From Janibacter sp. A1S7 (GTDB taxonomy: Bacteria > Actinomycetota > Actinomycetes > Actinomycetales > Dermatophilaceae), in the NCBI RefSeq assembly GCF_037198315.1, contig NZ_CP144913.1, forward strand, positions 992,001 through 1,056,000: a stretch of 64,000 nt of DNA, in the 5' to 3' direction. Both the position numbers and the translations under genes were made by a program. Position 1 is the first letter of the stretch, and each line of letters starts with the position of its first letter. Shown one piece after another: positions 6,964 to 15,475 of this stretch. The notes below the pieces were generated by a model. That model had not been told where the DNA came from. It did no database searches and was given only the letters and a program-made list of their open reading frames with translations.

Positions 6964-9194
6964 TGGCGGGGGAGGACACCCGGCTCAAGGGGCTCCTCGG
7001 CGGGCAGGCCGCGGGCAAGCTCGCCAAGCACCGGGACATCGAGACCGTCGGCCAGCTCCTCGACTTCTGGCCCCGTCGCTACCGCAGCGCCGAGGCCGAC
7101 CTCGGCCAGCCCCGGATCGGCGACTTCCTCGTGGCGGTCGCCCGGGTCGAGTCGGCCCAGACCCGTTCGATGAAGTCCCGCCGCGGCCGCATGCTCGAGG
7201 CGAGCATCACCGACGGCCGTTCCCGGATGCGGGTGACCTTCTTCGACGCCCGGGGTCACGAGCGCAAGCTCGTCGCCGGCCGGGAGTTCCTCTTCGCCGG
7301 CTCGGTCACCGAGTACCGGGGTGAGCGCCAGCTGGCCCACCCCGGGTACGCCACCCTGGAGGAGGCCGCCGCGCTGGGGGAACTCGGTGATGCCGACCAC
7401 CACGGCCTCATCCCGATCTACCGGCACGTCCCCGGAGTGCATCCGTGGACGATCACCCGCTGCGTGCGCCTCGTCCTGGGCCAGCTCGACACGGTCACCG
7501 ATGCGATCCCCGGGTCCGTACGCAGCCGCCGCGACCTGCTGGACCGGGCCGGCGCCCTTCGTGCCGTGCACGCGCCCCGGACCCACGAGGACGTCGACGC
7601 GGGCCGCCGCCGGCTGCGCTACGAGGAGGCCCTCGTCCTGCAGTGCCTCCTCGGACAGCGCCGTATCGCTGCCTCCCGGGTCACCACCCAGGGGCGGCAG
7701 CAGCGTGAGGGCGGCCTGCTCAGCGCCTTCGACGAGCGGCTGCCCTTCGAGCTGACCGAGGGACAGCAGCAGGTCGGTGGAGAGATCCTCGACGAGCTGG
7801 CGCGACCGACCCCGATGCACCGGCTGCTGCAGGGCGAGGTCGGCTCCGGGAAGACGGTCGTCGCGTTGCGGGCGATGCTCGCCGCCGTCGACGCCGGCGG
7901 CCAGGCCGTCCTGCTCGCGCCGACCGAGGTCCTGGCGACCCAGCACGAGGCCTCCATCCGTCGGATGCTCGGTGACCTGGCCGAAGGGGGGATGCTCGGC
8001 GGCGACGAGCACGCCACCCGCGTCGCGCTGCTCACCGGGTCGATGTCGACCGCGCGTCGCCGCGAGACGATGCTCGAGATCGCCTCCGGCGATGCCGGCA
8101 TCGTCATCGGCACCCACGCGCTGCTCGAGGACAGGGTCACCTTCGCCGACCTCGCCCTCGTCGTCGTCGACGAGCAGCACCGGTTCGGCGTCGAGCAGCG
8201 GGACGCCCTGCGCGCCAAGGGGACGACCCCACCGCACCTGCTCGTGATGACCGCGACCCCGATCCCGCGCACCGTGGCGATGACCGTCTTCGGCGACATG
8301 GAGACCTCGACGCTGCGCGAGCTGCCCCGGGGTCGAGCGCCGATCAGCACGCACGTCGTGCCCACCGGTCGGCCCGGCTGGATCGACCGCACGTGGCAGC
8401 GGGTCGCCGAGGAGGTCGCCGCGGGTCGGCAGGCCTACGTGGTCTGCCCCCGCATCGGGGGCGACGACGGCCAGGACGGGCCTGATCTCGAGGAAGGCCT
8501 CGACCTCGTCGCCGAGGAGGGCGTGGTCGACGACGAGCAGGACGACGGAGAGCGGGTCGAGGAGGGGCCACCCGAGGAACGCCCCCTCGCTGGTGTCGTC
8601 GAGACGATCGGCGTCCTGCGGGAGCACCCGGCCCTGCAGGGCCTGACCATCGAGATGCTCCACGGCCGGATGCCGCCGGAGGACAAGGACGCCGTCATGG
8701 CGCGCTACTCCGCCGGGCAGATCGACGTGCTCGTCTCCACCACCGTCATCGAGGTCGGCGTCGACGTCCCGGGCGCCTCGACGATGGTCATCCTCGACGC
8801 CGACCGCTTCGGTGTCTCCCAGCTGCACCAGCTGCGCGGTCGTGTCGGTCGCGGCGGCGACCCCGGCATCTGCCTGCTGATGACTGCCACCGAGACGGAG
8901 TCGGCCATGGACCGCCTCGAGGCCGTCGCGGCGACCACCGACGGCTTCGAGCTGGCCCGGCTGGACCTGACCCAGCGCCGTGAGGGTGACGTCCTCGGCT
9001 CGGCGCAGCACGGTGCCCGCACCCACCTGCAGCACTTGTCCGTGCTGCGCGACGAGGACCTGATCGAGGCCGCCCGCGAGGACGCGGGGGAGCTGCTCGG
9101 CGTCGACCCGGACCTCGGCGACCACCCGGCGCTGCGCGACCGCATCGCCGACTGGCTCGACGCGGAGCGGGCCGCTTACCTCGAGAAGGGGTGA
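6963..9194 (+). CDS. recG: ATP-dependent DNA helicase RecG
   Basis: RecG remodels stalled replication forks and branch-migrates Holliday junctions. The 743-aa protein has an N-terminal wedge OB domain, Walker A in EVGSGKTVVALRA (about residue 295), a DEQH box in VVVDEQHRFG, TATPIPRT, and helicase motif VI in HQLRGRVGRG. A strongly acidic, low-complexity insert (about residues 500-540, bases 8460-8583) interrupts the second RecA-like domain. GTG 6963 shares a base with the stop of the preceding gene. A CGAAGGGGG copy lies at 7982. The stop codon is part of a small hairpin. Confidence 0.97.
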   Translation: MAGEDTRLKGLLGGQAAGKLAKHRDIETVGQLLDFWPRRYRSAEADLGQPRIGDFLVAVARVESAQTRSMKSRRGRMLEASITDGRSRMRVTFFDARGHERKLVAGREFLFAGSVTEYRGERQLAHPGYATLEEAAALGELGDADHHGLIPIYRHVPGVHPWTITRCVRLVLGQLDTVTDAIPGSVRSRRDLLDRAGALRAVHAPRTHEDVDAGRRRLRYEEALVLQCLLGQRRIAASRVTTQGRQQREGGLLSAFDERLPFELTEGQQQVGGEILDELARPTPMHRLLQGEVGSGKTVVALRAMLAAVDAGGQAVLLAPTEVLATQHEASIRRMLGDLAEGGMLGGDEHATRVALLTGSMSTARRRETMLEIASGDAGIVIGTHALLEDRVTFADLALVVVDEQHRFGVEQRDALRAKGTTPPHLLVMTATPIPRTVAMTVFGDMETSTLRELPRGRAPISTHVVPTGRPGWIDRTWQRVAEEVAAGRQAYVVCPRIGGDDGQDGPDLEEGLDLVAEEGVVDDEQDDGERVEEGPPEERPLAGVVETIGVLREHPALQGLTIEMLHGRMPPEDKDAVMARYSAGQIDVLVSTTVIEVGVDVPGASTMVILDADRFGVSQLHQLRGRVGRGGDPGICLLMTATETESAMDRLEAVAATTDGFELARLDLTQRREGDVLGSAQHGARTHLQHLSVLRDEDLIEAAREDAGELLGVDPDLGDHPALRDRIADWLDAERAAYLEKG

Positions 9195-9204
9195 GACCCC
9201 CTTC
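9185..9204 (+). terminator. Stem-loop at the recG stop codon
   Basis: GAAGGGGT (9185-9192) and ACCCC-c-TTC (9196-9204) form an 8-bp stem with one bulged C and a GAG loop that includes the recG stop. The right arm is part of a CCCCCTTCG copy. There is no U tract. Confidence 0.4.
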
Positions 9205-9249
9205 GTCCCGGGTGGGACCGTCCCGACGCCATGCCGCATGATGGACGCC

Positions 9250-9825
9250 GTGACCCGGATCATCAGCGGCGGGGCCGGCGGACGGCGACTGCGCACCCCG
9301 GCCGGCAACAGCACCCGCCCGACCAGCGACCGTGTGCGCGAAGCGCTCTTCTCCTCGCTGGAGGCGCGTGAGGCCATCGACGGTGCCCACGTGATGGACC
9401 TGTACGCCGGCTCCGGCGCGCTCGGGCTCGAGGCGGCCAGTCGCGGCGCCGCCAGCGTGCTGCTCGTCGAGTCCGACCGGGGCGCCTCGGCCACGATCCG
9501 CGCCAACATCTCCGACCTCGGCGTCGCCGGTGCCCGGCTGCAGTCGGGCACCGTGGAGCGGGCCCTGGACCGCCCCGCCTCGCTGCGCTACGACATCGTC
9601 CTCGCCGACCCGCCCTACGACGTCACCGAGGAGTCCCTCGCAGCGGTCCTGGAGATGCTGCTGGCCCACCAGTGGCTCGCGCAGGAACCGATCATCGTCG
9701 TCGAGCGCTCCTCGCGCTCGCCCGAGCCGACGTGGCCCGACGGCATCGTCTCCGAGGGGTCGAAGTCCTACGGCGAGACCGTCCTGTGGTTCGCCACCCA
9801 GGTGGCGCCCGACTACCAGATTTGA
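9250..9825 (+). CDS. rsmD: 16S rRNA (guanine(966)-N(2))-methyltransferase
   Basis: RsmD methylates G966 of 16S rRNA. The 191-aa protein opens with TRIISGGAGGRRL, the usual family N-terminus. The SAM loop is MDLYAGSGALGLEAASRGA and the catalytic motif is DPPYD. GTG 9250 gives the family N-terminus, but ATG 9238 or 9241 would add only three or four residues and cannot be excluded. Genes rsmD and coaD are normally adjacent; here a hemerythrin gene lies between them. Confidence 0.94.
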   Translation: MTRIISGGAGGRRLRTPAGNSTRPTSDRVREALFSSLEAREAIDGAHVMDLYAGSGALGLEAASRGAASVLLVESDRGASATIRANISDLGVAGARLQSGTVERALDRPASLRYDIVLADPPYDVTEESLAAVLEMLLAHQWLAQEPIIVVERSSRSPEPTWPDGIVSEGSKSYGETVLWFATQVAPDYQI

Positions 9826-9852
9826 GGCCGGTGGATCGGGTAGAAAGGGCCC

Positions 9853-10410
9853 ATGAGCCAGTACCCGATCCCACGCCCGGACGGTGGAGACATCGTCGAC
9901 CTCATCGCCGCCGACCACCGTCTCCTCGAGGACCTCATGCGCGCCCTCCGCGACGAGACGGCCGACCGCACGGCGGCCCGGTCCGCCTTCGCCGAGGTGC
10001 TCGTCGCGCACAGCACCGCGGAGGAGGAGGCCGTCTACCCGCGCCTGCGGAAGAAGGACGTCATCGAGGAGGACGAGGAGGACGAGGGCGAGGAGGAGCA
10101 CGCCGCGACGAACGAGTGCCTGCTGGAGCTGTTGCGCACCGACGTCTCCGCGACTGCGGACTTCGCGCAGGCCATCGAGAAGGTGGCCGAGATCCTCAAC
10201 CACCACATCAACGAGGAGGAGGTCACCATCCTCAACCCCGCCAACACGGACACGCCGCAGGAGGTGCGCGAGCAGCTCGGGGCCGCGTGGGCCGCGCGGC
10301 GCAACGAGTTGCTGGGCCAGGGGTGCGCCTCGATCGAGCAGGTCCAGGGGCTGGTCACGCGGGCCTACGACGAGGGACTGCTGCCCAACGACGACCAGCC
10401 GGAGGGCTGA
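9853..10410 (+). CDS. Hemerythrin HHE domain-containing protein
   Basis: This 185-aa protein has a hemerythrin-like four-helix domain for a non-haem di-iron centre. Probable iron ligands are in IAADHRLLEDLM, VAHSTAEEEAVYP and LNHHINEEEV. A very acidic stretch (about residues 75-85) joins the second and third helices. No output domain is seen. Such proteins sense or buffer oxygen, nitric oxide or iron; the specific role is unknown. AAAGGG lies 6 nt before the ATG. The gene splits the usual rsmD-coaD pair, which suggests a later insertion. Confidence 0.85.
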   Translation: MSQYPIPRPDGGDIVDLIAADHRLLEDLMRALRDETADRTAARSAFAEVLVAHSTAEEEAVYPRLRKKDVIEEDEEDEGEEEHAATNECLLELLRTDVSATADFAQAIEKVAEILNHHINEEEVTILNPANTDTPQEVREQLGAAWAARRNELLGQGCASIEQVQGLVTRAYDEGLLPNDDQPEG

Positions 10411-10439
10411 GTCCGACGCGCTCTGGCACGATGGCCGGT

Positions 10440-10925
10440 ATGACTCGTCGTGCCGTCTGCCCGGGCTCCTACGACCCCGTGACCGTCGGCCACGTCGACG
10501 TCTTCCGCCGCGCGTCGGCCCTCTTCGACGAAGTCGTCGTCGCGATCCTGCACAACCCGGCCAAGCAGGGGACCTTCACCGTCGACGAGCGGGCCTCCTT
10601 CATCCACGACCAGGTCGACGACCTGGGCAACGTGCGGGTCGAGGCCTTCGCCAACCGGCTGATCGTCGACGTGTGTGCCGAGCTGGGGGCCGGGGTCCTG
10701 CTGAAGGGGCTGCGCGGAGAGACCGACTTCTCCTACGAGTGGCCGATGGCGCTGATGAACCGCCGGCTCACGGGCGTGGAGACCCTCTTCATGCCCGGCG
10801 ACCCGCGCCACGAGCACATCTCCTCCTCACTGGTGAAGGAGGTCGCCCGCTTCGGTGGGGACGTCACCGGACTCGTCACCGACGAGGTCCGCGATGCCCT
10901 CCGGGAGCGTCTGCCGCGGCCCTGA
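10440..10925 (+). CDS. coaD: Phosphopantetheine adenylyltransferase
   Basis: CoaD makes dephospho-CoA from 4'-phosphopantetheine and ATP in the fourth step of coenzyme A synthesis. The 161-aa protein carries CPGSYDPVTVGHVDVF, with the T/HxGH nucleotidyltransferase motif, and the SSSLVKEVA block near the C-terminus. ATG 10440 fits the family N-terminus; ATG 10431 would add three residues. A 10-bp hairpin follows the stop. Confidence 0.97.
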   Translation: MTRRAVCPGSYDPVTVGHVDVFRRASALFDEVVVAILHNPAKQGTFTVDERASFIHDQVDDLGNVRVEAFANRLIVDVCAELGAGVLLKGLRGETDFSYEWPMALMNRRLTGVETLFMPGDPRHEHISSSLVKEVARFGGDVTGLVTDEVRDALRERLPRP

Positions 10926-10929
10926 GCCC

Positions 10930-10960
10930 ACCCCCTTCGTCGGTTTGGGGCGAAGGGGGT
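10930..10960 (+). terminator. Stem-loop after coaD made of two inverted 9-mer copies
   Basis: A perfect 10-bp stem pairs ACCCCCTTCG (10930-10939) with CGAAGGGGGT (10951-10960) around an 11-nt loop. There is no U tract. The loop contains TTGGGG, which lies 18 bp before TACTCT (10969-10974), so the hairpin may overlap the -35 region of the DUF177-rpmF promoter. Confidence 0.55.
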
Positions 10961-10974
10961 CACCCCGGTACTCT
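10945..10974 (+). promoter_or_regulatory. Possible promoter of DUF177-rpmF-rnc-mutM
   Basis: TTGGGG (10945-10950) and TACTCT (10969-10974) are spaced 18 bp and lie 56 nt before the DUF177 start. The -35 match is weak. Confidence 0.35.
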
Positions 10975-11029
10975 TGGACGTCGGTCTGCGTCGTCACGTC
11001 GTAGGCCGATTCTGACGGAGACTGGAGTC

Positions 11030-11626
11030 ATGGAACGCAACGCCCACACCTCGCCCCTGGTGCTCGACACCAAGGACGTCGGTCGTCGACCCGGGGCGAT
11101 GCACGAGGTGGATCTCCAGCCCGGCGCACCGGCCGACTTCGGCACGGACGTCCTCGCCGTCCCGCAGGGCCAGCCGATGGACCTGCAGGTGCGCATGGAG
11201 TCGGTGCACGAGGGAGTGCTGGTGACCGGGACGGTCTCCGCCACGGCCAGCGGTGCCTGCGTTCGGTGCCTGGACGAGATCGACCAGCCGGTCGACGCCT
11301 CGTTCCAGGAGCTGTTCGTCTGGCCCGACCGGGCGAAGCACCACCGCGAGGTGGATGCCGAGTCCGAGCAGGATGAGGAGCACCTCATCGAGGACGAGAT
11401 GATCGACCTCGAGACGGTGATCCGGGACGCAGTGCTTCCGAGCCTGCCGTTCCAACCGGTGTGCCGGGACGACTGTCCGGGTCTGTGCTCCCAGTGCGGA
11501 GCACGGCTCGAGGACGACCCGGAGCACTACCACGAGCAGATCGACCCCCGGTGGGCGGCACTCGAGGCGCTCGCGCCTCTCGCCTCCGACACGGGGCCTA
11601 CGGACAACGAAGAGAAGAGGAACTGA
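11030..11626 (+). CDS. DUF177 (YceD-like) protein
   Basis: This 198-aa protein is of the DUF177/YceD family, which is almost always encoded just before rpmF and is thought to act in 23S rRNA or large-subunit maturation. It has an internal CVRC pair ([12 protein letters not shown]), an acidic middle, and the C-terminal zinc-like motif [16 protein letters not shown] 11030 has a GGAG-type site 4-8 nt upstream. The stop is one base before the rpmF GTG, so the two are co-translated. Confidence 0.92.
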   Translation: MERNAHTSPLVLDTKDVGRRPGAMHEVDLQPGAPADFGTDVLAVPQGQPMDLQVRMESVHEGVLVTGTVSATASGACVRCLDEIDQPVDASFQELFVWPDRAKHHREVDAESEQDEEHLIEDEMIDLETVIRDAVLPSLPFQPVCRDDCPGLCSQCGARLEDDPEHYHEQIDPRWAALEALAPLASDTGPTDNEEKRN

Positions 11627-11627
11627 C

Positions 11628-11822
11628 GTGGCCGTCCCGAAGCGGAAGCTGTCGCGCTCGAACACCCGTAGCCGCCGTGCGAACTGGAAGGCGACGCCGG
11701 CTGCGCTGTCGACCTGCCCCCAGTGCAAGTCCCCGGCGCCGGCCCACCAGGCCTGCCCGAGCTGCGGTACCTACAAGGGTCGCTACTACGCGACCGCGGA
11801 CCGCACCGAGCACCAGGCCTGA
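11628..11822 (+). CDS. rpmF: 50S ribosomal protein L32
   Basis: This is a 64-aa L32. [18 protein letters not shown] is the standard N-terminus, and two CxxC pairs (CPQC near residue 30, CPSC near residue 43) mark the zinc-binding form. GTG 11628 follows AAGAGGAA at good spacing. It sits between DUF177 and rnc, as is usual in actinobacteria. Confidence 0.98.
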   Translation: MAVPKRKLSRSNTRSRRANWKATPAALSTCPQCKSPAPAHQACPSCGTYKGRYYATADRTEHQA

Positions 11823-11835
11823 GCGTCCTGTCGCA

Positions 11836-12609
11836 ATGGGCGACAGGAACTCACGACCGCAGCAGCGGCCCGTCGAGGAGCTCTCCCGATACCTCACCGA
11901 GGTCACCGGGGAGCCCGTCGACGAGCCGCTGCTCACGCGTGCCCTGACCCACCGCTCGTACTCCTACGAGCACGGCGGGCTGCCCCACAACGAGCGGCTG
12001 GAGTTCCTCGGTGACTCGGTGCTGGGGCTCGTGGTCACCGACCACCTGCACGCCACGTACACCGACGTCACCGAGGGTGACCTGGCCAAACTGCGCGCCG
12101 CCGTCGTCAACATGCGCGCCCTGGCCACGGTGGCGCGAGCCATCGACCTGGGCTCCTTCATCCACCTCGGGCGTGGCGAGATCAGCACCGGTGGGCGCGA
12201 CAAGAACTCCATCCTCGCCGACACCGTCGAGGCGGTCATCGGGGCGGTCTACCTCTCGACGCCCAAGCCGCGGGGGCTCGACGCCGCCGCCCAGCTCGTC
12301 CACGAGCTGCTCGACTCCGTGATGACCTCGTCGGCGGAGCTCGGTGCCGCCCTGGACTGGAAGACCTCGCTGCAGGAGGTTGCGGCCGGTCAGGGGCGGG
12401 GTGCGCCGAGCTATCGCACGAGCGACGAGGGCCCGGACCACGACAAGACCTTCACCGCCGAGACGGTCATCGACGACGAGGTCTTCGGCACCGGCGTCGG
12501 ACGGACGAAGAAGGACGCCGAGCAGCAGGCTGCCGAGCGCGCGTACGCGACCCTGACCACCCAGCCGACGCCCGTCGACGCATCGGCGACGGACACGACC
12601 GCCGGCTGA
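11836..12609 (+). CDS. rnc: Ribonuclease III
   Basis: RNase III cleaves double-stranded RNA in rRNA precursors and mRNAs. The 257-aa protein has the signature [16 protein letters not shown] with the catalytic acidic residues and a second acidic site in [14 protein letters not shown]-terminal double-stranded RNA-binding domain runs from about residue 173 ([18 protein letters not shown]) and is followed by a short flexible tail. The start is ATG 11836, 13 bp after rpmF. The mutM start follows one base after the stop. Confidence 0.97.
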   Translation: MGDRNSRPQQRPVEELSRYLTEVTGEPVDEPLLTRALTHRSYSYEHGGLPHNERLEFLGDSVLGLVVTDHLHATYTDVTEGDLAKLRAAVVNMRALATVARAIDLGSFIHLGRGEISTGGRDKNSILADTVEAVIGAVYLSTPKPRGLDAAAQLVHELLDSVMTSSAELGAALDWKTSLQEVAAGQGRGAPSYRTSDEGPDHDKTFTAETVIDDEVFGTGVGRTKKDAEQQAAERAYATLTTQPTPVDASATDTTAG

Positions 12610-12610
12610 C

Positions 12611-13474
12611 GTGCCCGAGCTGCCCGAGGTCGAGGTCGTGCGTCGCGGCCTGGCCGACCACGTGGCCGGACGGACCATCGCCGCGGCCGAGGTCCGTGGG
12701 CACCGCGTCGCCCGGCGCCATGTCCCGGGAGCGCAGGACCTCGCCGACCGACTGCGCGGTCGCACGCTGGCCGGTGCCCACCGTCGGGGCAAGTACCTCT
12801 GGCTCGCCCTGGCGGACGGGGGCGTTGTGCCCGACGAGGCGCTGATCGTCCACCTGGGGATGAGTGGGCAGATGCTCGTGGCCGACCCACGGACTCCGGA
12901 GCCGAGGCACACGCACGCCCGGCTGACCTTCACCGACGGGGGCGGCGAGCTGCGCTTCGTCGACCAGCGCACCTTCGGTGGCTTCTCGTTGGCCGAGCTC
13001 GTCGACGGGGTGCCGACGAGCGTCGCGCACATTGCCCTCGATCCCTTCGACCCGGACTACGACCGGGCCGCAGTCATCGCCGACGTCAAGCGTCGCCGCA
13101 GCGGCATCAAGCGGGTCCTGCTCAACCAGGCGGTCGTCTCCGGCATCGGCAACATCTACGCCGACGAGGCGCTGTGGCGAGCCGGCATCCACGGCGAGCG
13201 CCTGGCCAGCGCCCTGACCGGACCCGCGATCGGACGACTGCTCGACCACGCGAAGGACGTCATGGCCGATGCCCTGGAGCAGGGCGGCACGAGCTTCGAC
13301 GAGCTGTACGTCAACGTCAACGGCGCCTCGGGGTACTTCGACCGATCGCTGTCGGCCTACGGGCAGGAGGGGCGGGCGTGCCCACGCTGCGGCACGGCGA
13401 TGCGTCGGGAGCAGTTCATGAACCGCAGCTCCACCAGCTGTCCGCGCTGCCAGGTCCGGCCCCGAGGGGTCTGA
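12611..13474 (+). CDS. mutM: Formamidopyrimidine-DNA glycosylase
   Basis: MutM (Fpg) excises 8-oxoguanine and ring-opened purines and nicks the abasic site. The 287-aa protein starts PELPEVEVV, with catalytic Pro2 and Glu3. It has the lysine of HRRGKYLWL, the helix-two-turn-helix region around [12 protein letters not shown], and the C-terminal zinc finger [21 protein letters not shown] 12611 is the only start that leaves Pro at position 2. Its TGA abuts the stop of the convergent acyltransferase in the palindrome TGATCA. The last codons are duplicated at 15440-15475. Confidence 0.97.
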   Translation: MPELPEVEVVRRGLADHVAGRTIAAAEVRGHRVARRHVPGAQDLADRLRGRTLAGAHRRGKYLWLALADGGVVPDEALIVHLGMSGQMLVADPRTPEPRHTHARLTFTDGGGELRFVDQRTFGGFSLAELVDGVPTSVAHIALDPFDPDYDRAAVIADVKRRRSGIKRVLLNQAVVSGIGNIYADEALWRAGIHGERLASALTGPAIGRLLDHAKDVMADALEQGGTSFDELYVNVNGASGYFDRSLSAYGQEGRACPRCGTAMRREQFMNRSSTSCPRCQVRPRGV

Positions 13475-15388
13475 TCAGGGCCGGGGGAGGTTCTTCAGGG
13501 GCACCGCGGTGCCGGTGTGCTGCTCGGAGAGATCGGCGAAGGCCTGCCGGATGGTCGCCGCGTACGTGTGTGCACCGCCCAGTGAGGGGTGGATGCCGTC
13601 GGGCTGCAGGTCCTCGGCGGCCACGGCCGAGTCCCAGTCGGCGAGAGCGACGTTGGGATGCTCCTCGACGATGCGCTGCAGCGCCGCATTGTCCCCGTCG
13701 ATCCGCGAGAGGCGGTCGGCGTGGAGGGTGACGATGACGACCATGTGGTCGTCCCCGATCTCGTCGAGGACCTTCTCGATGGTCTCGGAGTCGGTGCCGT
13801 CATTCGTGCCCAGGCCGAGCACGACCGCCCGGCGCAGCGTGTCCCCCGCCGCGGTGACCAGGCTCAGACCGTCGGTCCAGCGGCGGTTCTTCCGGGCGTC
13901 GATCTGCACGCCCGGGAAGTAGTACTCGAGAGCGGGGACCGAAGCCACGGTGATCGAGTCGCCGAAGACATCGACCTCATCCCCCTTCGGCATCGCGAAG
14001 CTCGAGGCGCCGCCGACGGTCTGGGCCGGCGTCCTCGCACGCAGTGCGGCGGCGCGCGCCTGGTTCTCCTCGATGGTTTGCTGGGTGCTGGAGGTGTCCG
14101 GCGCGGTGATGAGCACAAGCGTCAGGGACACCGCCAGCGCCGTGCCTGCAGCGGCGACGGTCATGCGGCCGGGGGTCGAGCGCAGCGCGAGCACGCCGCC
14201 GATGCGGCGGGCCGCACCGCGGAAGCCGAGACGTCGGACGGGGCCCTCGACGAACCGGAAGGACAGGTCCGCGAGCGCGAGAGTGACGACGACGGCCAAG
14301 ATTCTGGTCCACGCGAAGGCGCCCGAGCCCGAATTCGTCGGAATGCCCTGACCGATGACGACGATCACCGGCCAGTGCCACAGGTAGATCCCGTAGGAGC
14401 GCCGTCCGATCCATACGAAGGGGGCCAGCCCCAGGGTCTCGCGCAGCCGGCCCGGCCGATCCACCGCGCCGAGGAGGAGGACCCCGGTCGCCAGCGCGAC
14501 GAGTGGGATCCCCAGCCGGAACGTCCACATCCGGTCCTCGGCGGCGACGACGAGTAGCAGGACGAGCGTCGCTGCCGCGGCGGCGATGAAGCGGGTGCGA
14601 TGCCTGTGCCACACGCGCGTCGTCGTGTACGCCCGCGCCGGTCCCATCCACACGATCGCCAGCGCGGCGCCCGACATGAGCCCCACGAGGTGGGTGTCCG
14701 TGCCGTAGTACGCGCGTGTGGCGTTCGCCGGGTCGTAGGTGAGCGCCATGAGAATCGCCGAGGTGAGACCGATTCCGGCGACCAACGCGGCGATCACCCC
14801 CTCGACCAGGCCGAGGCGGTGACGCAGAGTGAGCAGGACGAGCATGGCCAGGGGCCAGAAGAGGTAGAACTGCTCCTCGACCGCCAGGCTCCAGAAGTTC
14901 ATGAAGAGCTGGGGCGAGGTGGCGGCGAAGTAGTTGCTGCCGCCCGCGATCTCGAGCCAGTTCGTCGAGAAGGTCAGGGCCCCGAGCGTCTGGCGGCGGA
15001 TGCCCACGAGCAGGTCGGCCTCGACGGTGCGCGCGATGAGGATCGCGGCCGGCACGACGACGACGAGCGCCGGGAGGAGGCGCCTGGCCCGACGGGTCCA
15101 GAAGCCGACGAGATCGATCCTGCCGGTGTCCCGGCGCTCGCGTACGAGCAGCGTCGTGATGAGGAAGCCGGAGATGACGAAGAAGATGTCCACCCCGAGG
15201 AAACCGCCGGGCAGCCAGTCGGGGTCGAGATGGAAGATCATGACGGCGGTGATGGCCAGCGCCCTGAGGCCGTCCAGCCCGGCAAGGTGGCCCGGTGCGG
15301 GGCGTGGGCGCGCGTCGGGTGTGCTCGGGGACGCGGCATGCGACGCCGGGGCCTCGGCGTCGTCGAGGGTGCCAGGAGGCTGGATCAC
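13475..15388 (-). CDS. Acyltransferase 3 family protein with SGNH domain, copy 1
   Basis: This 637-aa membrane protein is of the OafA/YrhL type, which O-acetylates cell-surface glycans. Residues about 30-400 form ten or so membrane helices. [10 protein letters not shown] starts the acyltransferase-3 domain and its active-site histidine is in [39 protein letters not shown] and YLWHWPVI follow. A linker leads to an extracytoplasmic SGNH hydrolase-like domain: block I DVFGDSIT, block III GLGTNDG, block V DGIHPS. The start is GTG 15388. It is a tandem paralogue of the next gene, nearly 80% identical by eye in the membrane part. The acceptor glycan is unknown. Confidence 0.9.
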   Translation of the reverse strand: MIQPPGTLDDAEAPASHAASPSTPDARPRPAPGHLAGLDGLRALAITAVMIFHLDPDWLPGGFLGVDIFFVISGFLITTLLVRERRDTGRIDLVGFWTRRARRLLPALVVVVPAAILIARTVEADLLVGIRRQTLGALTFSTNWLEIAGGSNYFAATSPQLFMNFWSLAVEEQFYLFWPLAMLVLLTLRHRLGLVEGVIAALVAGIGLTSAILMALTYDPANATRAYYGTDTHLVGLMSGAALAIVWMGPARAYTTTRVWHRHRTRFIAAAAATLVLLLVVAAEDRMWTFRLGIPLVALATGVLLLGAVDRPGRLRETLGLAPFVWIGRRSYGIYLWHWPVIVVIGQGIPTNSGSGAFAWTRILAVVVTLALADLSFRFVEGPVRRLGFRGAARRIGGVLALRSTPGRMTVAAAGTALAVSLTLVLITAPDTSSTQQTIEENQARAAALRARTPAQTVGGASSFAMPKGDEVDVFGDSITVASVPALEYYFPGVQIDARKNRRWTDGLSLVTAAGDTLRRAVVLGLGTNDGTDSETIEKVLDEIGDDHMVVIVTLHADRLSRIDGDNAALQRIVEEHPNVALADWDSAVAAEDLQPDGIHPSLGGAHTYAATIRQAFADLSEQHTGTAVPLKNLPRP

Positions 15389-15439
15389 GGGACGATGCTA
15401 GGCACCGAAAGCCCCGGGATGGAGTAGGCGCACCGGGAC

Positions 15440-15475
15440 TGCCCGCGCTGCCAGGTCCGGCCCCGAGGGGTCTGA
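15440..15475 (+). pseudogene. Duplicated 3' tail of mutM
   Basis: These 36 bases encode [11 protein letters not shown] and a stop, the same last residues as mutM at 13439-13474. They have no upstream mutM sequence. The copy sits at the 3' end of the second acyltransferase exactly as mutM sits at the first, at an offset of 2001 bp. It is a by-product of a tandem duplication that started inside mutM, and shows copy 2 is the derived location. Confidence 0.85.

Noticed and set aside
6936..9551. Long open frame antisense to recG
   Set aside because: Same cause: high GC suppresses stops in the complementary frame. No recognisable domains.
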